Origin: Maribacter arcticus
GTDB lineage: Bacteria > Bacteroidota > Bacteroidia > Flavobacteriales > Flavobacteriaceae
Direction: 5' to 3'
Length of the DNA stretch: 64,000 nt
NCBI RefSeq assembly: GCF_900167935.1
Contig: NZ_FUYL01000005.1
Location: 186,001 to 250,000 of the forward strand
The notes beneath the pieces were generated by a model. That model was not told where the DNA came from, searched no databases, and was given only the letters and a program-made list of their open reading frames with translations. A program made the translations under genes and the position numbers. Within the stretch, counting starts at the first letter, position 1, and each line of letters opens with the position of its first letter. Below are positions 8,316 to 17,717 of the stretch, in pieces.

Positions 8316-10799
8316 ATGTATGTATTAAAAAGAGACGGAAGAAAAGAGTTGATCATGTTTGACAAGATCACGGCTCGAGTAAGAAAATTATGTTACGGTC
8401 TAAATGGACTTGTAGATCCTTTGAAGGTGGCTATGCGTGTTATCGAAGGTCTTTATGATGGGGTTACGACCTCAGAATTGGATAATCTTGCGGCAGAAAT
8501 CGCTGCAACAATGACGACATCTCACCCAGATTACGCAAAATTGGCTGCTCGTATTTCTGTTTCTAATTTACATAAGAATACAAAGAAGTCGTTTTCTGAA
8601 ACAATGGAAGATCTTTACCTATACGTTAATCCAAGAACAGGTAAGAAAGCACCATTATTATCAGACGAGGTGCACAAGGTTATTGCGGATAATGCAGAGC
8701 TTTTGGATTCAACAATTATCTATAACCGAGATTTTGGTTACGACTACTTCGGTTTTAAAACATTAGAACGCTCATACTTATTAAAGTTAAACGGTAAAAT
8801 TGCAGAGCGTCCACAACATATGTTAATGCGTGTATCTGTTGGTATCCATTTAAATGATTTGGATTCTGCAATAGAAACGTATGAGTTGATGTCTAAGAAA
8901 TACTTCACTCATGCTACACCTACATTGTTTAATTCGGGTACACCAAAACCTCAAATGTCATCATGTTTTCTTTTGGCTATGAAAGATGATAGTATTGATG
9001 GTATATACGATACGTTGAAGCAAACTGCCAAGATTTCACAATCTGCTGGGGGTATTGGTCTATCTATACATAATGTTAGGGCTACAGGTTCTTATATTGC
9101 TGGTACAAACGGTACATCTAATGGTATTGTACCAATGTTACAGGTGTTTAATGATACCGCTCGTTACGTAGATCAAGGAGGCGGAAAGCGTAAAGGAAGT
9201 TTTGCTATCTATATGGAGCCATGGCACGCCGATATTTATGAGTTTCTTGACCTGAAAAAGAATCATGGTAAAGAAGAAATGCGTGCTAGAGATTTATTCT
9301 ATGCAATGTGGATTTCTGATTTGTTTATGAGAAGGGTTGAAGCAAATGAAGATTGGACATTAATGTGTCCTAACGAATGTCCAGATTTGTATAATAGGCA
9401 TAGTGAAGAGTTCGAAAAACTATATCTTAAATACGAGGAAGAAGGTAAAGGGCGTAAGAAAGTTAAAGCACGTGAATTGTGGGAGAAAATCTTAGAATCA
9501 CAGATTGAGACTGGTACGCCATATATGTTGTATAAAGATGCGGCCAACCGTAAGAGTAATCAAAAAAACCTAGGTACTATACGTTCTTCTAACTTATGTA
9601 CCGAGATAATGGAGTACACCTCGCCAGATGAGGTTGCAGTATGTAATTTGGCCTCTATAGCGTTGCCAATGTTTATTAAGAACGGAGAATTCGACCATAA
9701 AGAATTGTTTAAGGTTACAAAACGTGTAACTAAAAACTTGAATAAAGTAATTGATAGAAACTACTACCCAGTTAAAGAAGCAGAAAATTCGAACATGCGT
9801 CATAGACCAATAGGTCTTGGTGTTCAAGGTTTGGCTGATGCTTTTATAATGCTACGTTTACCATTTACAAGTGATGAGGCTAAGAAGTTGAACCAAGAAA
9901 TTTTTGAAACCTTGTATTTTGCCGCAGTGACAGCATCTGTAGAATTGGCAAAAGAAGAAGGTCCTTATTCTACTTTTGAAGGTTCGCCAATGTCTAAAGG
10001 AGAATTTCAACACAACATGTGGGGAATTAAAGATGATGAATTATCTGGAAGATGGGACTGGGAAAAACTAAGAAAAGAGGTTGTGAAAAACGGGGTGCGT
10101 AATTCATTATTAGTTGCCCCTATGCCTACAGCATCTACCTCTCAAATATTGGGTAACAACGAATGCTTTGAACCTTACACTTCAAATATTTATACAAGGC
10201 GTGTGCTTTCAGGTGAATTCATAGTGGTCAACAAGCACCTTTTAGAGGATTTAGTTGGATTGGGAATGTGGAATGAGAACATGAAGCAAGATTTAATGAG
10301 GGCGAATGGCTCAATTCAACATATAGAGACGATACCAAAAGATATAAGAGAACTATATAAGACGGTTTGGGAGTTAAGTATGAAGGATATCATAGACATG
10401 TCTAGACATAGAGGATATTTTATTGATCAAAGTCAATCTTTGAATTTATTCATGGAGAACGCAAACTATTCGAAATTGACTTCTATGCACTTTTATGCGT
10501 GGAAAAGTGGCTTAAAAACGGGTATGTATTACCTACGTACTAAAGCGGCGGTAGATGCAATTAAATTCACCTTAGATAATTCTAAGAAGAAGGAAGCTCC
10601 AGTAGCTGAGGCTGTAGAGGCAGAAGTTGTTACATCTGTTGTTAATGAAGCGGTAGTGAGTGATGGAGGGACTGTTTCTAAGTTGGCTCCACAAGCTGAG
10701 TTAGATATAAAGCCAATGTCTCCACAAGAGATGAAGGAGATGATTGCAAGGGCTAAGGAAGGTCAAGCAGATGATGATTGTTTAATGTGTGGTTCTTAG
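8316..10799 (+). CDS. nrdA: Ribonucleoside-diphosphate reductase alpha subunit
   Basis: The 827-residue catalytic subunit begins with an ATP-cone domain (about residues 1-90, starting [11 protein letters not shown]) for allosteric activity control. The barrel follows, with SSCFLL (first redox Cys), SNLCTEIM (thiyl Cys and Glu) and VAVCNLAS (second redox Cys). The C terminus ends in DDCLMCGS, the flexible CxxC tail that passes electrons from thioredoxin. Between barrel and tail lies a linker of about 60 residues rich in Ala, Val and Glu, somewhat longer than the minimum. A palindromic terminator follows 17 nt after the stop. Confidence 0.97.
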   Translation: MYVLKRDGRKELIMFDKITARVRKLCYGLNGLVDPLKVAMRVIEGLYDGVTTSELDNLAAEIAATMTTSHPDYAKLAARISVSNLHKNTKKSFSETMEDLYLYVNPRTGKKAPLLSDEVHKVIADNAELLDSTIIYNRDFGYDYFGFKTLERSYLLKLNGKIAERPQHMLMRVSVGIHLNDLDSAIETYELMSKKYFTHATPTLFNSGTPKPQMSSCFLLAMKDDSIDGIYDTLKQTAKISQSAGGIGLSIHNVRATGSYIAGTNGTSNGIVPMLQVFNDTARYVDQGGGKRKGSFAIYMEPWHADIYEFLDLKKNHGKEEMRARDLFYAMWISDLFMRRVEANEDWTLMCPNECPDLYNRHSEEFEKLYLKYEEEGKGRKKVKARELWEKILESQIETGTPYMLYKDAANRKSNQKNLGTIRSSNLCTEIMEYTSPDEVAVCNLASIALPMFIKNGEFDHKELFKVTKRVTKNLNKVIDRNYYPVKEAENSNMRHRPIGLGVQGLADAFIMLRLPFTSDEAKKLNQEIFETLYFAAVTASVELAKEEGPYSTFEGSPMSKGEFQHNMWGIKDDELSGRWDWEKLRKEVVKNGVRNSLLVAPMPTASTSQILGNNECFEPYTSNIYTRRVLSGEFIVVNKHLLEDLVGLGMWNENMKQDLMRANGSIQHIETIPKDIRELYKTVWELSMKDIIDMSRHRGYFIDQSQSLNLFMENANYSKLTSMHFYAWKSGLKTGMYYLRTKAAVDAIKFTLDNSKKKEAPVAEAVEAEVVTSVVNEAVVSDGGTVSKLAPQAELDIKPMSPQEMKEMIARAKEGQADDDCLMCGS

Positions 10800-10816
10800 T
10801 TGAACGGCAGATACAT

Positions 10817-10854
10817 AATAAAAAAGACCCCTTAATTAAGGGGTCTTTTTTATT
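10817..10854 (+). terminator. Perfect 38-bp palindromic terminator after nrdA
   Basis: The arms meet in the self-complementary TTAATTAA, flanked by GACCCC/GGGGTC and A/T runs, and every position from 10817 to 10854 pairs with its mirror. The T run after the right arm makes it an intrinsic terminator for nrdA. By symmetry it could also stop minus-strand transcription. Confidence 0.88.
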
Positions 10855-10887
10855 TACGGCTAAAGCCGAGGTTAAGTCAGGGGATTC

Positions 10888-10977
10888 TTATTTATCATTC
10901 TTGATATAGGGCTTCAACACAGTTGTAAATACTAATGCAGCTGCGTAGATTATCAAAATTGTTACGTACTTTTCCAT
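10888..10977 (-). CDS. Possible 29-residue single-helix membrane peptide
   Basis: The frame starts MEKYVTILIIY, has one hydrophobic helix (residues 5-21) and ends in a charged tail, YIKNDK. This resembles many annotated mini-membrane proteins. No promoter or ribosome-binding signal is convincing and the frame is short, so the call is tentative. Confidence 0.35.
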   Translation of the reverse strand: MEKYVTILIIYAAALVFTTVLKPYIKNDK

Positions 10978-11365
10978 AGCTTAAGTATTAGGGTATAAGA
11001 TATATACGAATAAAATCTCCTTTTGGATTACGGAAATTTTATCGTGTCATTGAAAAGACTGTTAAATACCAATCGTAAATGATTTTTAAAATTTATCCAT
11101 TTAAAGATTAGTTTCAATTGATATAATTCGAAAGAAGTCGTTTTTATGTTCTTATAGATATAATAAGATAATTTGGAGGCCAAAAATAATCCGATGTAGA
11201 CGAGTAATGTGTTTAAGTATGGGGACATATACAAAAGAACGAATAAGTAGGTAAATTCTTACTTTTGTGATATGTATTTCATCGAAATATTATTTTTTTT
11301 CGATGAAATACATTTTTTGCCTTTCTTTAATTACTTTGAGAGGAAGGTTTTAAAGTTCTAGGATG
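10978..11365. other. Intergenic region holding a long inverted repeat
   Basis: 388 nt between the small peptide frame and the end of the TIM-barrel gene. A 68-codon minus-strand frame (11028-11234) has no recognisable features. The only strong structure is the 16-bp-stem inverted repeat at 11272-11313. Confidence 0.5.
11272..11313. repeat. 16-bp perfect inverted repeat with 10-nt loop
   Basis: ATGTATTTCATCGAAA at 11272-11287 is exactly mirrored at 11298-11313. A short T run follows on the plus strand, but the stem is only about one-quarter GC, unusual for an intrinsic terminator. It lies 52 nt past the end of the TIM-barrel gene and could be a 3' stabilising stem or a protein-binding site. 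Confidence 0.7.
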
Positions 11366-12283
11366 TTATAAAAAGTTATCCTCTTGCTTATAAGCATCTA
11401 TTACTGCTTGTTCGCCTTCTTTGCCATCTTTAGAGTTACCATGTTCCATTCCAAGAACGCCATCGAAACCTTTTTCATGAATCCATTTAAAAACGTTGCG
11501 GTAATTAATTTCACCTGTAGTAGGTTCGTTTCTTCCAGGGTTGTCTCCAATTTGGATATAGGCTATTTCATTCCAAGTAAGTTCCATATTATGTATTAGA
11601 TGCCCTTCATTCTTTTGCATATGATAGATATCGTACAATATCTTACACGATGGGCTATCTACACCTTTACAAATCAAATACGTTTGTTCAGAGGTCTGCA
11701 AATGAAGATCAGGAGAATCTGACAATGGTTCTAATACCATGGTCAATCCGTGTGGTTCAAGAATCTCTGCACCTCGACGCAATGCTTCTATTACATTGGC
11801 ATTTTGAATACCGATTGGCAAGTTTCTTTCATAACCACCAGGTACAACAGTCATCCATTTCGCATTTACCCGTTTTGCTGTATCCACAGCTCTTCTGCAT
11901 CCATCTAAAAAAATATCAAGATGTTCTTGTTTGCCAGCTGCCAAAGTATTTGCCATGTTACCACCTTTATCTACAACAAAAACCCCCATCGTCATGCCTC
12001 GTTTGGCCAAAGTGTCACCCATCTTTTCTTGTACGGCTTTATCGCGGCTCATCATTCCATTATCTTCAAATGCAGTAAAGCCTTGATCTGCCATAAAATT
12101 TAGCTGATCAATGGGATCATCACCGGCGAGATGTTTGAACATACCTAAATGTGGTGCGTATTTCAAATTAAATTGATGAGCATTCCCAGCACTAGTAAAT
12201 TGGTTAGCGTAAGTTAGGGTGCCGGTTAATGACAACGCTCCAGTACTTAAGGCCGTTTTTTGAATAAAACTTCTTCTTTTCAT
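11366..12283 (-). CDS. Tat-exported TIM-barrel protein, hydroxypyruvate isomerase-like
   Basis: The 305-residue protein starts with a twin-arginine signal (KRRSFIQKT, then an Ala/Leu/Thr-rich segment to about residue 27). The mature part is an AP-endonuclease-2-type TIM barrel like Hyi. Metal-binding positions are visible: Glu in LEPLSD, Asp in YDIYHMQ, Gln/Asp in IQIGDNPGRNEPTTGE and Glu in GMEHGNS. Hyi relatives isomerise or epimerise keto sugars and hydroxy acids. Export, together with GMC genes upstream on the same strand, suggests it acts on an oxidised sugar in the periplasm. A terminator-like hairpin separates it from the small subunit gene. Confidence 0.87.
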   Translation of the reverse strand: MKRRSFIQKTALSTGALSLTGTLTYANQFTSAGNAHQFNLKYAPHLGMFKHLAGDDPIDQLNFMADQGFTAFEDNGMMSRDKAVQEKMGDTLAKRGMTMGVFVVDKGGNMANTLAAGKQEHLDIFLDGCRRAVDTAKRVNAKWMTVVPGGYERNLPIGIQNANVIEALRRGAEILEPHGLTMVLEPLSDSPDLHLQTSEQTYLICKGVDSPSCKILYDIYHMQKNEGHLIHNMELTWNEIAYIQIGDNPGRNEPTTGEINYRNVFKWIHEKGFDGVLGMEHGNSKDGKEGEQAVIDAYKQEDNFL

Positions 12284-12297
12284 TGGTTAGGATTTAA

Positions 12298-12334
12298 AAA
12301 GCCAAGAGTCATAAAATATAGGACCCTTGGCTTT
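12298..12334 (-). terminator. Terminator-like hairpin between GMC small subunit and TIM-barrel genes
   Basis: On the minus strand AAAGCCAAG pairs with CTTGGCTTT, continued by a 3-bp GTC/GAC stem past one mismatch, and is followed by a T run. Placed inside an otherwise co-directional set, it would lower expression of the TIM-barrel gene relative to the GMC pair. Confidence 0.7.
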
Positions 12335-12353
12335 AAGATATAAAATTATTGCC

Positions 12354-13001
12354 TTATAAAGACCAGGCCTTTCCACCTGTTAGCTCTTGAACATCACCAC
12401 AAGCAATATACTCGCCAGGTACTGGTAAATAGGCTAAAACTTCTTCACCTACATATTCAGATGCCTTGTAACCCCAAATAGTTAGACCACGTAAATTATT
12501 TGCAAAAGCAAACCTTGTCGTCTCGTCATCTAATGCAGAAGTTTTACCTTCTACTAATGCTTCGGTATAACTGGTTATTGAATCATTCATTTTTATTTGG
12601 TCATCCTTGGAATATTTTAAGGAACTAGCTAAGACTGGCTCCAAATCTTCAGCGGTTAAATCTGCGGCTTTTTCTTTGCCAGAATCAGCTAAAGCTTTAT
12701 CTAAAAATTTTCCCATTGACATTTTGAAAAAATCTTGTTGTTCTTTCTCCATTACATCATTGGCGAATTTATCAATAAATATATTGACATTAACCTCCGA
12801 AGCCGATAGGGTATCAGTTTTAGGTATAATGATGTCTACTAATTTGGTCAATACATTTCCTTCGTCTTGTGTTAAGAATTCGGGTGTCCAAGTTATTACA
12901 GGTTCACTCTTACAACTTTGTACAATTCCTAATAGTGTTGGGGTGGCCACCATATATCCAAGTGACAGCCCCATATTTTTCAATACACGTCTTCTATCCA
13001 T
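12354..13001 (-). CDS. Gluconate 2-dehydrogenase subunit 3 family protein (GMC small subunit), Tat signal
   Basis: The 215-residue protein begins MDRRRVLKNMG, a twin-arginine motif, followed by a hydrophobic segment ending in VQSC (Cys30, a possible lipidation site). The rest matches the subunit 3 family (EPVITWTPEFLTQDEGNVLTKLVDIIIPKTD is characteristic in its parts, such as the LTQDEG and IIPKTD elements). Such subunits carry their cofactor-bearing GMC partner through the Tat system. The start overlaps the stop of the GMC gene by one base (TAATG), implying coupled translation. Confidence 0.9.
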   Translation of the reverse strand: MDRRRVLKNMGLSLGYMVATPTLLGIVQSCKSEPVITWTPEFLTQDEGNVLTKLVDIIIPKTDTLSASEVNVNIFIDKFANDVMEKEQQDFFKMSMGKFLDKALADSGKEKAADLTAEDLEPVLASSLKYSKDDQIKMNDSITSYTEALVEGKTSALDDETTRFAFANNLRGLTIWGYKASEYVGEEVLAYLPVPGEYIACGDVQELTGGKAWSL

Positions 13002-14713
13002 TATATATTTCCTTTTTTAAGTTCTTGAACTGCATGGTCTGCAGCTCTGGCCGTAAAGGCCATGTACGTTAATGATGGGTTTACACAATTTGCGGAGGTC
13101 ATGAAAGAACCATCTGTTACATAAACATTTGATACATCATGTAATTGGTTGTTGCCATTCAATACAGAAGTTTTTCTATCTCTACCCATACGTGCGGTTC
13201 CCATTTCATGAATTCCCAATCCAAGAGCACCTGGATTATCATAAGGAGTAACATCTTTTAAACCTGCTTTTGTCAACATGTCGACTGCAGATTGTTTCAT
13301 GTCTTCACGCATTTTCCATTCGTTTTCTTTGAATTCTGCATCAAACGTAACAGTTGGTAAGCCCCAATCATCTAATTTATCATAATCTAAAGTAAACCTG
13401 TTTTCTTCATAAGGAAGAACTTCGCCAAAACCGGTCATACCGAATTGCCATCCACCAGGTTTTAATACCGCATCTTTTAAATCTTTACCATAGGCCAACT
13501 CGGCTACAGTGTCTTCCCAATTACCTCTAGAAGCACCACCTTGGTAGCCAAAACCTCTTTTGTATTCAGACTGTTCAGATTTTCCTCCCAAGTTTCTAAA
13601 TCTTGGAATGTAGATACCACTTGGTTTACGACCTTTATAATAATTATCCTCAAAACCATCAAATTTGCCACTTGCACCAACACCTAAATGGTGATCCATG
13701 ATATTACGGCCTAATTGGTCTGATTCATTACCCATTCCATTAGGGAACGTATCAGATTTTGATTGCATTAAAATTGAGGTAGAAGCGATTGCCGATGCAC
13801 AAAGAAAAATTACTTTGGCCTTAAATTCAAAAGTTTCTTTGGTATTTGCATCAATAACTTTTACACCAGTTGCTTTTTTAGTATCGGGATCATACATTAT
13901 TTCGTGTACAATTGAATCAGGTCTTAGTGTCATGTTCCCAGTCGCTTCTGCTGCTGGTAGGGTAGAAGAAAGACTACTGAAATAAGCGCCAAAAGGACAC
14001 CCTCTTATACATCTGTTTCTAAATTGACATTTACTTCTGCCGTCAAACTGTTTTGTGCCAGTTAAGTGAGCTGTACGACCTGCGGTTACAACGCGACCAT
14101 CAAAATTTTCTGCTACTTTTTCCCTAAAATGTTGCTCTACACAGTTAAGTTCCATCATAGGTAAAAACTCACTATCAGGCAACTGTGGTAGGTTCAATGC
14201 CTCTCCACTAACTCCTATGTAGGTCTCTACTTTAGAATACCAAGGTGCTATATCTTTATATCTTACAGGCCAGTCAATTGAAATACCTTCCTTTTTATTG
14301 GCATTAAAATCAATATCACTCCAACGGTAACTTTGACGCCCCCATTGTAAAGAACGACCTCCCAAATGATAACCACGCATCCAATCAAATCGTTTGGTTT
14401 CGTTGTATGGATGTTCTTTATCATTTACAAACCACATGTGGCTTGCCTGATTAGTAGTATATCCAGTTCTATTTTGCTTAGGTTGTTGTTCAATTATTTC
14501 CTTAGTTGCCTCACCACCATTTGGAAAATCCCATGGGTCTTTGTTTGCAGTTACATAATCATCTATATGCTTTACCATACGACCACGTTCTAAAACTAAT
14601 GTCTTTAGGCCTGCTTCACATAATTCTTTAGCAGCCCAACCACCACTAATTCCCGTTCCTACAACAATGGCGTCATAGGATTCTTGTTCTTCGTTATAAT
14701 AAAATTTGCTCAT
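13001..14713 (-). CDS. GMC-family FAD oxidoreductase with CX5CX3C motif, probable sugar dehydrogenase
   Basis: The 570-residue flavoprotein has the FAD-binding GTGISGGWAAKEL near residue 20. Cys229, Cys235 and Cys239 form CX5CX3C, the spacing of the 3Fe-4S ligands in FAD glucose dehydrogenases such as that of Burkholderia cepacia. The GMC catalytic pair is His502 (GIHEMG) and Asn545 (CVNPSL). There is no signal of its own; the Tat-bearing small subunit encoded next probably carries it to the periplasm. Glucose- or glucoside-3-dehydrogenases share this architecture, so oxidation at C3 of a sugar is the likely reaction. No cytochrome c partner is encoded nearby. Confidence 0.92.
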   Translation of the reverse strand: MSKFYYNEEQESYDAIVVGTGISGGWAAKELCEAGLKTLVLERGRMVKHIDDYVTANKDPWDFPNGGEATKEIIEQQPKQNRTGYTTNQASHMWFVNDKEHPYNETKRFDWMRGYHLGGRSLQWGRQSYRWSDIDFNANKKEGISIDWPVRYKDIAPWYSKVETYIGVSGEALNLPQLPDSEFLPMMELNCVEQHFREKVAENFDGRVVTAGRTAHLTGTKQFDGRSKCQFRNRCIRGCPFGAYFSSLSSTLPAAEATGNMTLRPDSIVHEIMYDPDTKKATGVKVIDANTKETFEFKAKVIFLCASAIASTSILMQSKSDTFPNGMGNESDQLGRNIMDHHLGVGASGKFDGFEDNYYKGRKPSGIYIPRFRNLGGKSEQSEYKRGFGYQGGASRGNWEDTVAELAYGKDLKDAVLKPGGWQFGMTGFGEVLPYEENRFTLDYDKLDDWGLPTVTFDAEFKENEWKMREDMKQSAVDMLTKAGLKDVTPYDNPGALGLGIHEMGTARMGRDRKTSVLNGNNQLHDVSNVYVTDGSFMTSANCVNPSLTYMAFTARAADHAVQELKKGNI

Positions 14714-14861
14714 AAAAGTTGTTTATTCTCTAAATTTATTAAATATAAAATTAATTCTATACATTTAATGTCCATTCTTCTTGCGAAATTCGCTAAAATT
14801 AGAATCTAGTTAGATTAATGTATCAATTATTAATTTTAACGTTAACTGTTAAGGTTATATT

Positions 14862-14871
14862 TCAAACAACA
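14862..14871 (+). promoter_or_regulatory. Leader motif TCAAACAACA, copy 1
   Basis: This 10-mer ends 14 nt before the ATG of the isomerase-like lipoprotein. The same 10-mer ends 14 nt before the ATG of the second isomerase (21290-21299). A conserved distance from the start suggests a role in transcription start or translation; function is not known. Confidence 0.4.
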
Positions 14872-14885
14872 ACAAACTACCAAAC

Positions 14886-15878
14886 ATGAAAAGAAAAAGT
14901 TTTATTCGAATTGCCTCTGCTGTAGGTATTGGAATCTCGTTACTAGGAACTTACGCTTGTAAGGAAACGAAAAAAGAAAAAGTAGAAGATTCTGAAATCA
15001 TTGTAAGTGATAGTAACTCAGAGCCATTTTTTGAGTTATCATTGGCACAATGGTCCATGCATAAAATGATTAATGAAGATGGTGTGGATCCATATTCTTT
15101 TGCCGAAAAAGCAAAAAATTGGGGATTTACCGGACTTGAATATGTTAGTCAGTTGTATAATCCTGAATTGGCAGATGCAAATTATTCTGAAGAGGCAATG
15201 GCAAATTTTGTTGCTAAATCTAATGCAGAGGCGAAAAAGTACGGTATGAAGAATGTTTTGATCATGATCGATGGTCAAGGTAATTTAGCCGTTAATGATG
15301 AAACCGAAAGAAATGAAACGGTCGAGAAACATAAGAAATGGGTTGATGCGGCAGCTGCTATGGGGTGCCATGCCATTAGAGTTAACCTATCGGGTAGTAA
15401 TGTACCAGAAGAGTGGATTAAGAATTCTGTCGACGGATTGACTAAGTTAGCTACTTATGCGAAAACCAAAAACATAAATATATTGGTAGAGAACCATGGC
15501 GGCTTATCTTCTAACGGTGAACTTCATGCAGAAGTAATGAAAACCGTAAATATGGATAACTGCGGAAGTCTGCCTGATTTTGGCAATTTTTGTATAGAAC
15601 GCAAACCAGATAGTTGGGATTGTTTAAAGGAGTATGATAAATACAAAGGTGTTAAAGAATTAATGCCATACGCTAAGGCGGTAAGTGCAAAATCTAACAA
15701 TTTCGATGCTGATGGATATGACACTGGTATAGATTATGTACAAATGCTAAAAATTGTTAAGGAAGCTGGATACACCGGGTTCATTGGTGTTGAATTCGAG
15801 GGTTCTGAAATAAGCGAGGAAGCTGGAATAATTGCTACCAGAGATCTTTTATTAAAAGCAGCAAAAGAAATAGAATAA
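14886..15878 (+). CDS. TIM-barrel sugar isomerase/epimerase-like lipoprotein
   Basis: The 330-residue protein starts MKRKSFIRIA, a basic, Tat-like but RK-type signal, with Cys25 after GTYA as probable lipidation site. The body is an AP-endonuclease-2-type barrel. It retains Glu in VENHGG, Asp in LPDFGNF and Glu in GVEFEG. Where relatives usually have a metal-binding His this protein reads VSAKSNNF, so that ligand may be replaced. Related barrels catalyse beta-elimination, hydration or epimerisation of 3-keto sugars. It is divergent from the first GMC gene across 172 nt and starts a plus-strand run of four genes. Confidence 0.88.
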   Translation: MKRKSFIRIASAVGIGISLLGTYACKETKKEKVEDSEIIVSDSNSEPFFELSLAQWSMHKMINEDGVDPYSFAEKAKNWGFTGLEYVSQLYNPELADANYSEEAMANFVAKSNAEAKKYGMKNVLIMIDGQGNLAVNDETERNETVEKHKKWVDAAAAMGCHAIRVNLSGSNVPEEWIKNSVDGLTKLATYAKTKNINILVENHGGLSSNGELHAEVMKTVNMDNCGSLPDFGNFCIERKPDSWDCLKEYDKYKGVKELMPYAKAVSAKSNNFDADGYDTGIDYVQMLKIVKEAGYTGFIGVEFEGSEISEEAGIIATRDLLLKAAKEIE

Positions 15879-15895
15879 TCTAGACAGAATCGAAT

Positions 15896-16339
15896 ATGAA
15901 GGCCTTTTTTAATGAAATTTTTGATTACAATTTTCAGTGTAACAAAAAACTTATCGATGAATGTTTAGGACTATCTGAGGTGTCACCAAAAACTAAAAGT
16001 TTATTTAGTCATATATTAAATGCACACCATATTTGGAATGCTCGAATATTACAAAAGGCAACTGAGTATGATGTTTGGCAAGAACATGATATTAAAGATT
16101 GGGCTGATATACATTATGAGAATCAACGCAGCTCTTTTGAAATTTTAACCAATGCTGACAGATTTGATAAGCGTATAGATTATGAAAATTCTGAGGGTAG
16201 ACTTTTTACCAATACCTTAAAAGACATGCTGTTTCATATTGTAAATCATTCTACGAATCATAGAGGTCAAATAGCTGTAGATTTTAAAAGTAATGGTATA
16301 ACTCCTTTAGGGCTAGATTATATTCATTATAAAAGATAG
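15896..16339 (+). CDS. DinB-like (DfsB-type) metal-binding four-helix protein
   Basis: The 147-residue cytoplasmic protein is helical and carries the DinB-fold signature near the C terminus, HIVNHSTNHRGQIAVDF, in which two His with an upstream His (AHHIWNAR) form the usual metal triad. Members include thiol transferases and many uncharacterised proteins. It starts 18 nt after the lipoprotein gene, and its stop touches the start of the transporter gene, so it is part of the operon. Its task in sugar metabolism is unclear. Confidence 0.78.
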   Translation: MKAFFNEIFDYNFQCNKKLIDECLGLSEVSPKTKSLFSHILNAHHIWNARILQKATEYDVWQEHDIKDWADIHYENQRSSFEILTNADRFDKRIDYENSEGRLFTNTLKDMLFHIVNHSTNHRGQIAVDFKSNGITPLGLDYIHYKR

Positions 16340-17569
16340 ATGAAAAACAAAGTCAGAGTACAACTTTGCTTAATGATGTTTTTAGAGTTTTTTATCTGGG
16401 GCGCATGGTTTGTTACCCTTGGTACATTTCTTGGAAATAATTTAAAAGCTACAGATGGTGAAATCGCATTGGCATTTTCCACACAATCTTGGGGAGCAAT
16501 AATTGCTCCCTTTGTTATTGGAATTATTGCTGACAGATATTTTAATGCTGAGCGTATATTAGGAATTCTACATTTACTGGGCGCTGTACTTATGTACTTC
16601 ATGTACGAAAGCACAGAATTTAGCGGGTTTTATATCTTAGTCTTAGGGTATATGATTTTATATATGCCTACTCTGGCTTTAGTTAATTCAGTATCGTTTA
16701 ATCAAATGAAGAACCCAGCGAAAGAGTTTTCAATGGTTAGGGTGTTTGGAACGTTAGGATGGATAACAGCCGGACTTTCAATCAGCTATGTTTTTTATTG
16801 GGACCATGGCACTAATATTGACCAAGGTTTATTGAAGAATACTTTTTTAATGACCGCAATTGCATCTTTAATTTTAGGAGTGTTCAGTTTTATGTTACCA
16901 AAGACACCGCCAAGAGCTGCAAAGTCAGAAAAATTTAATATCAAGGAAATTTTAGGTCTAGATTCTTTACGTCTTTTTAAAGACCGAAATTTTTCAATTT
17001 TCTTTATCTCGTCAGTTTTAATATGTATCCCGTTGGCATTCTATTATCAAAATGCAAATCCTTTTCTAGTAGAAATGGGAATGGAAAATCCAACAGGTAA
17101 AATGACGATAGGGCAAGGTTCTGAAATTCTATTTATGTTGTTATTACCTTATTTCTTTACCAAATTCGGTTTTAAGAAAACCATTCTCGTTGCCATGGCT
17201 GCTTGGGTGGTACGTTACGTATTGTTTGCCTTTGGTGATGCTGAAGGTTTGGGTGTTTCGTTGCTACTAGGTATTGCACTTCATGGTATATGCTATGATT
17301 TTTTCTTTGTCTCAGGGCAAATTTATACAGACAGTAAAGCCGGTGAAAAATTTAAAAGTTCTGCCCAAGGTCTTATAACATTAGCAACTTATGGAGTTGG
17401 TATGTTGATTGGTTTTTGGATAGCTGGTAAGATATCAACGGCCTATCTTTTAAATGATGGGAAACATGTTTGGGAAACCATTTGGCTATATCCGGCTGGT
17501 TTTGCCTTAGTGGTTTTTGTTTTGTTTGCGATTTTCTTTAAAACCGAGAAAATAGACTATCGGTCTTAG
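16340..17569 (+). CDS. NHS-family (NupG/XapB-like) major facilitator transporter
   Basis: The 409-residue protein has about 12 membrane helices. The N terminus with LCLMMFLEFFIWGAWFVTLG and the following NxxGxIALAF-like segment are typical of nucleoside:H+ symporters. Bacteroidota members often sit in sugar loci and are not proven nucleoside carriers. Here the operon context suggests import of a sugar or an oxidised sugar released in the periplasm. The ATG directly follows the stop of the DinB-like gene. Confidence 0.88.
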   Translation: MKNKVRVQLCLMMFLEFFIWGAWFVTLGTFLGNNLKATDGEIALAFSTQSWGAIIAPFVIGIIADRYFNAERILGILHLLGAVLMYFMYESTEFSGFYILVLGYMILYMPTLALVNSVSFNQMKNPAKEFSMVRVFGTLGWITAGLSISYVFYWDHGTNIDQGLLKNTFLMTAIASLILGVFSFMLPKTPPRAAKSEKFNIKEILGLDSLRLFKDRNFSIFFISSVLICIPLAFYYQNANPFLVEMGMENPTGKMTIGQGSEILFMLLLPYFFTKFGFKKTILVAMAAWVVRYVLFAFGDAEGLGVSLLLGIALHGICYDFFFVSGQIYTDSKAGEKFKSSAQGLITLATYGVGMLIGFWIAGKISTAYLLNDGKHVWETIWLYPAGFALVVFVLFAIFFKTEKIDYRS

Positions 17570-17717
17570 ATAAATTCTTTAATTTAAACGCCTGAAAATT
17601 GTTTCTTAAGGAATGGCTTACCTGTTTCTTAATAGCTAGATAATTTTCAAAATTCAATAATTATATAAATCCATACGGATTTTAGAGAATAATATTTTCA
17701 ATTTAAACCACAATAAA

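Noticed and set aside
11028-11234. 68-codon minus-strand frame
   Set aside because: Low-complexity AT-driven composition, no signal or family, no promoter; it lies in a non-coding gap.
11650-12078. 142-codon plus-strand frame
   Set aside because: Entirely antisense to the well-supported Tat TIM-barrel gene; composition (His, Leu, Gln rich) is that of a reverse-strand shadow.
12607-13020. 137-codon plus-strand frame
   Set aside because: Antisense to the GMC small subunit gene, which has clear family features and is translationally coupled to the GMC gene.
17590-17665. Direct repeat GTTTCTTAA between transporter and Gfo/Idh genes
   Set aside because: Two 9-mers in AT-rich spacer; likely chance, no link to a start or promoter.
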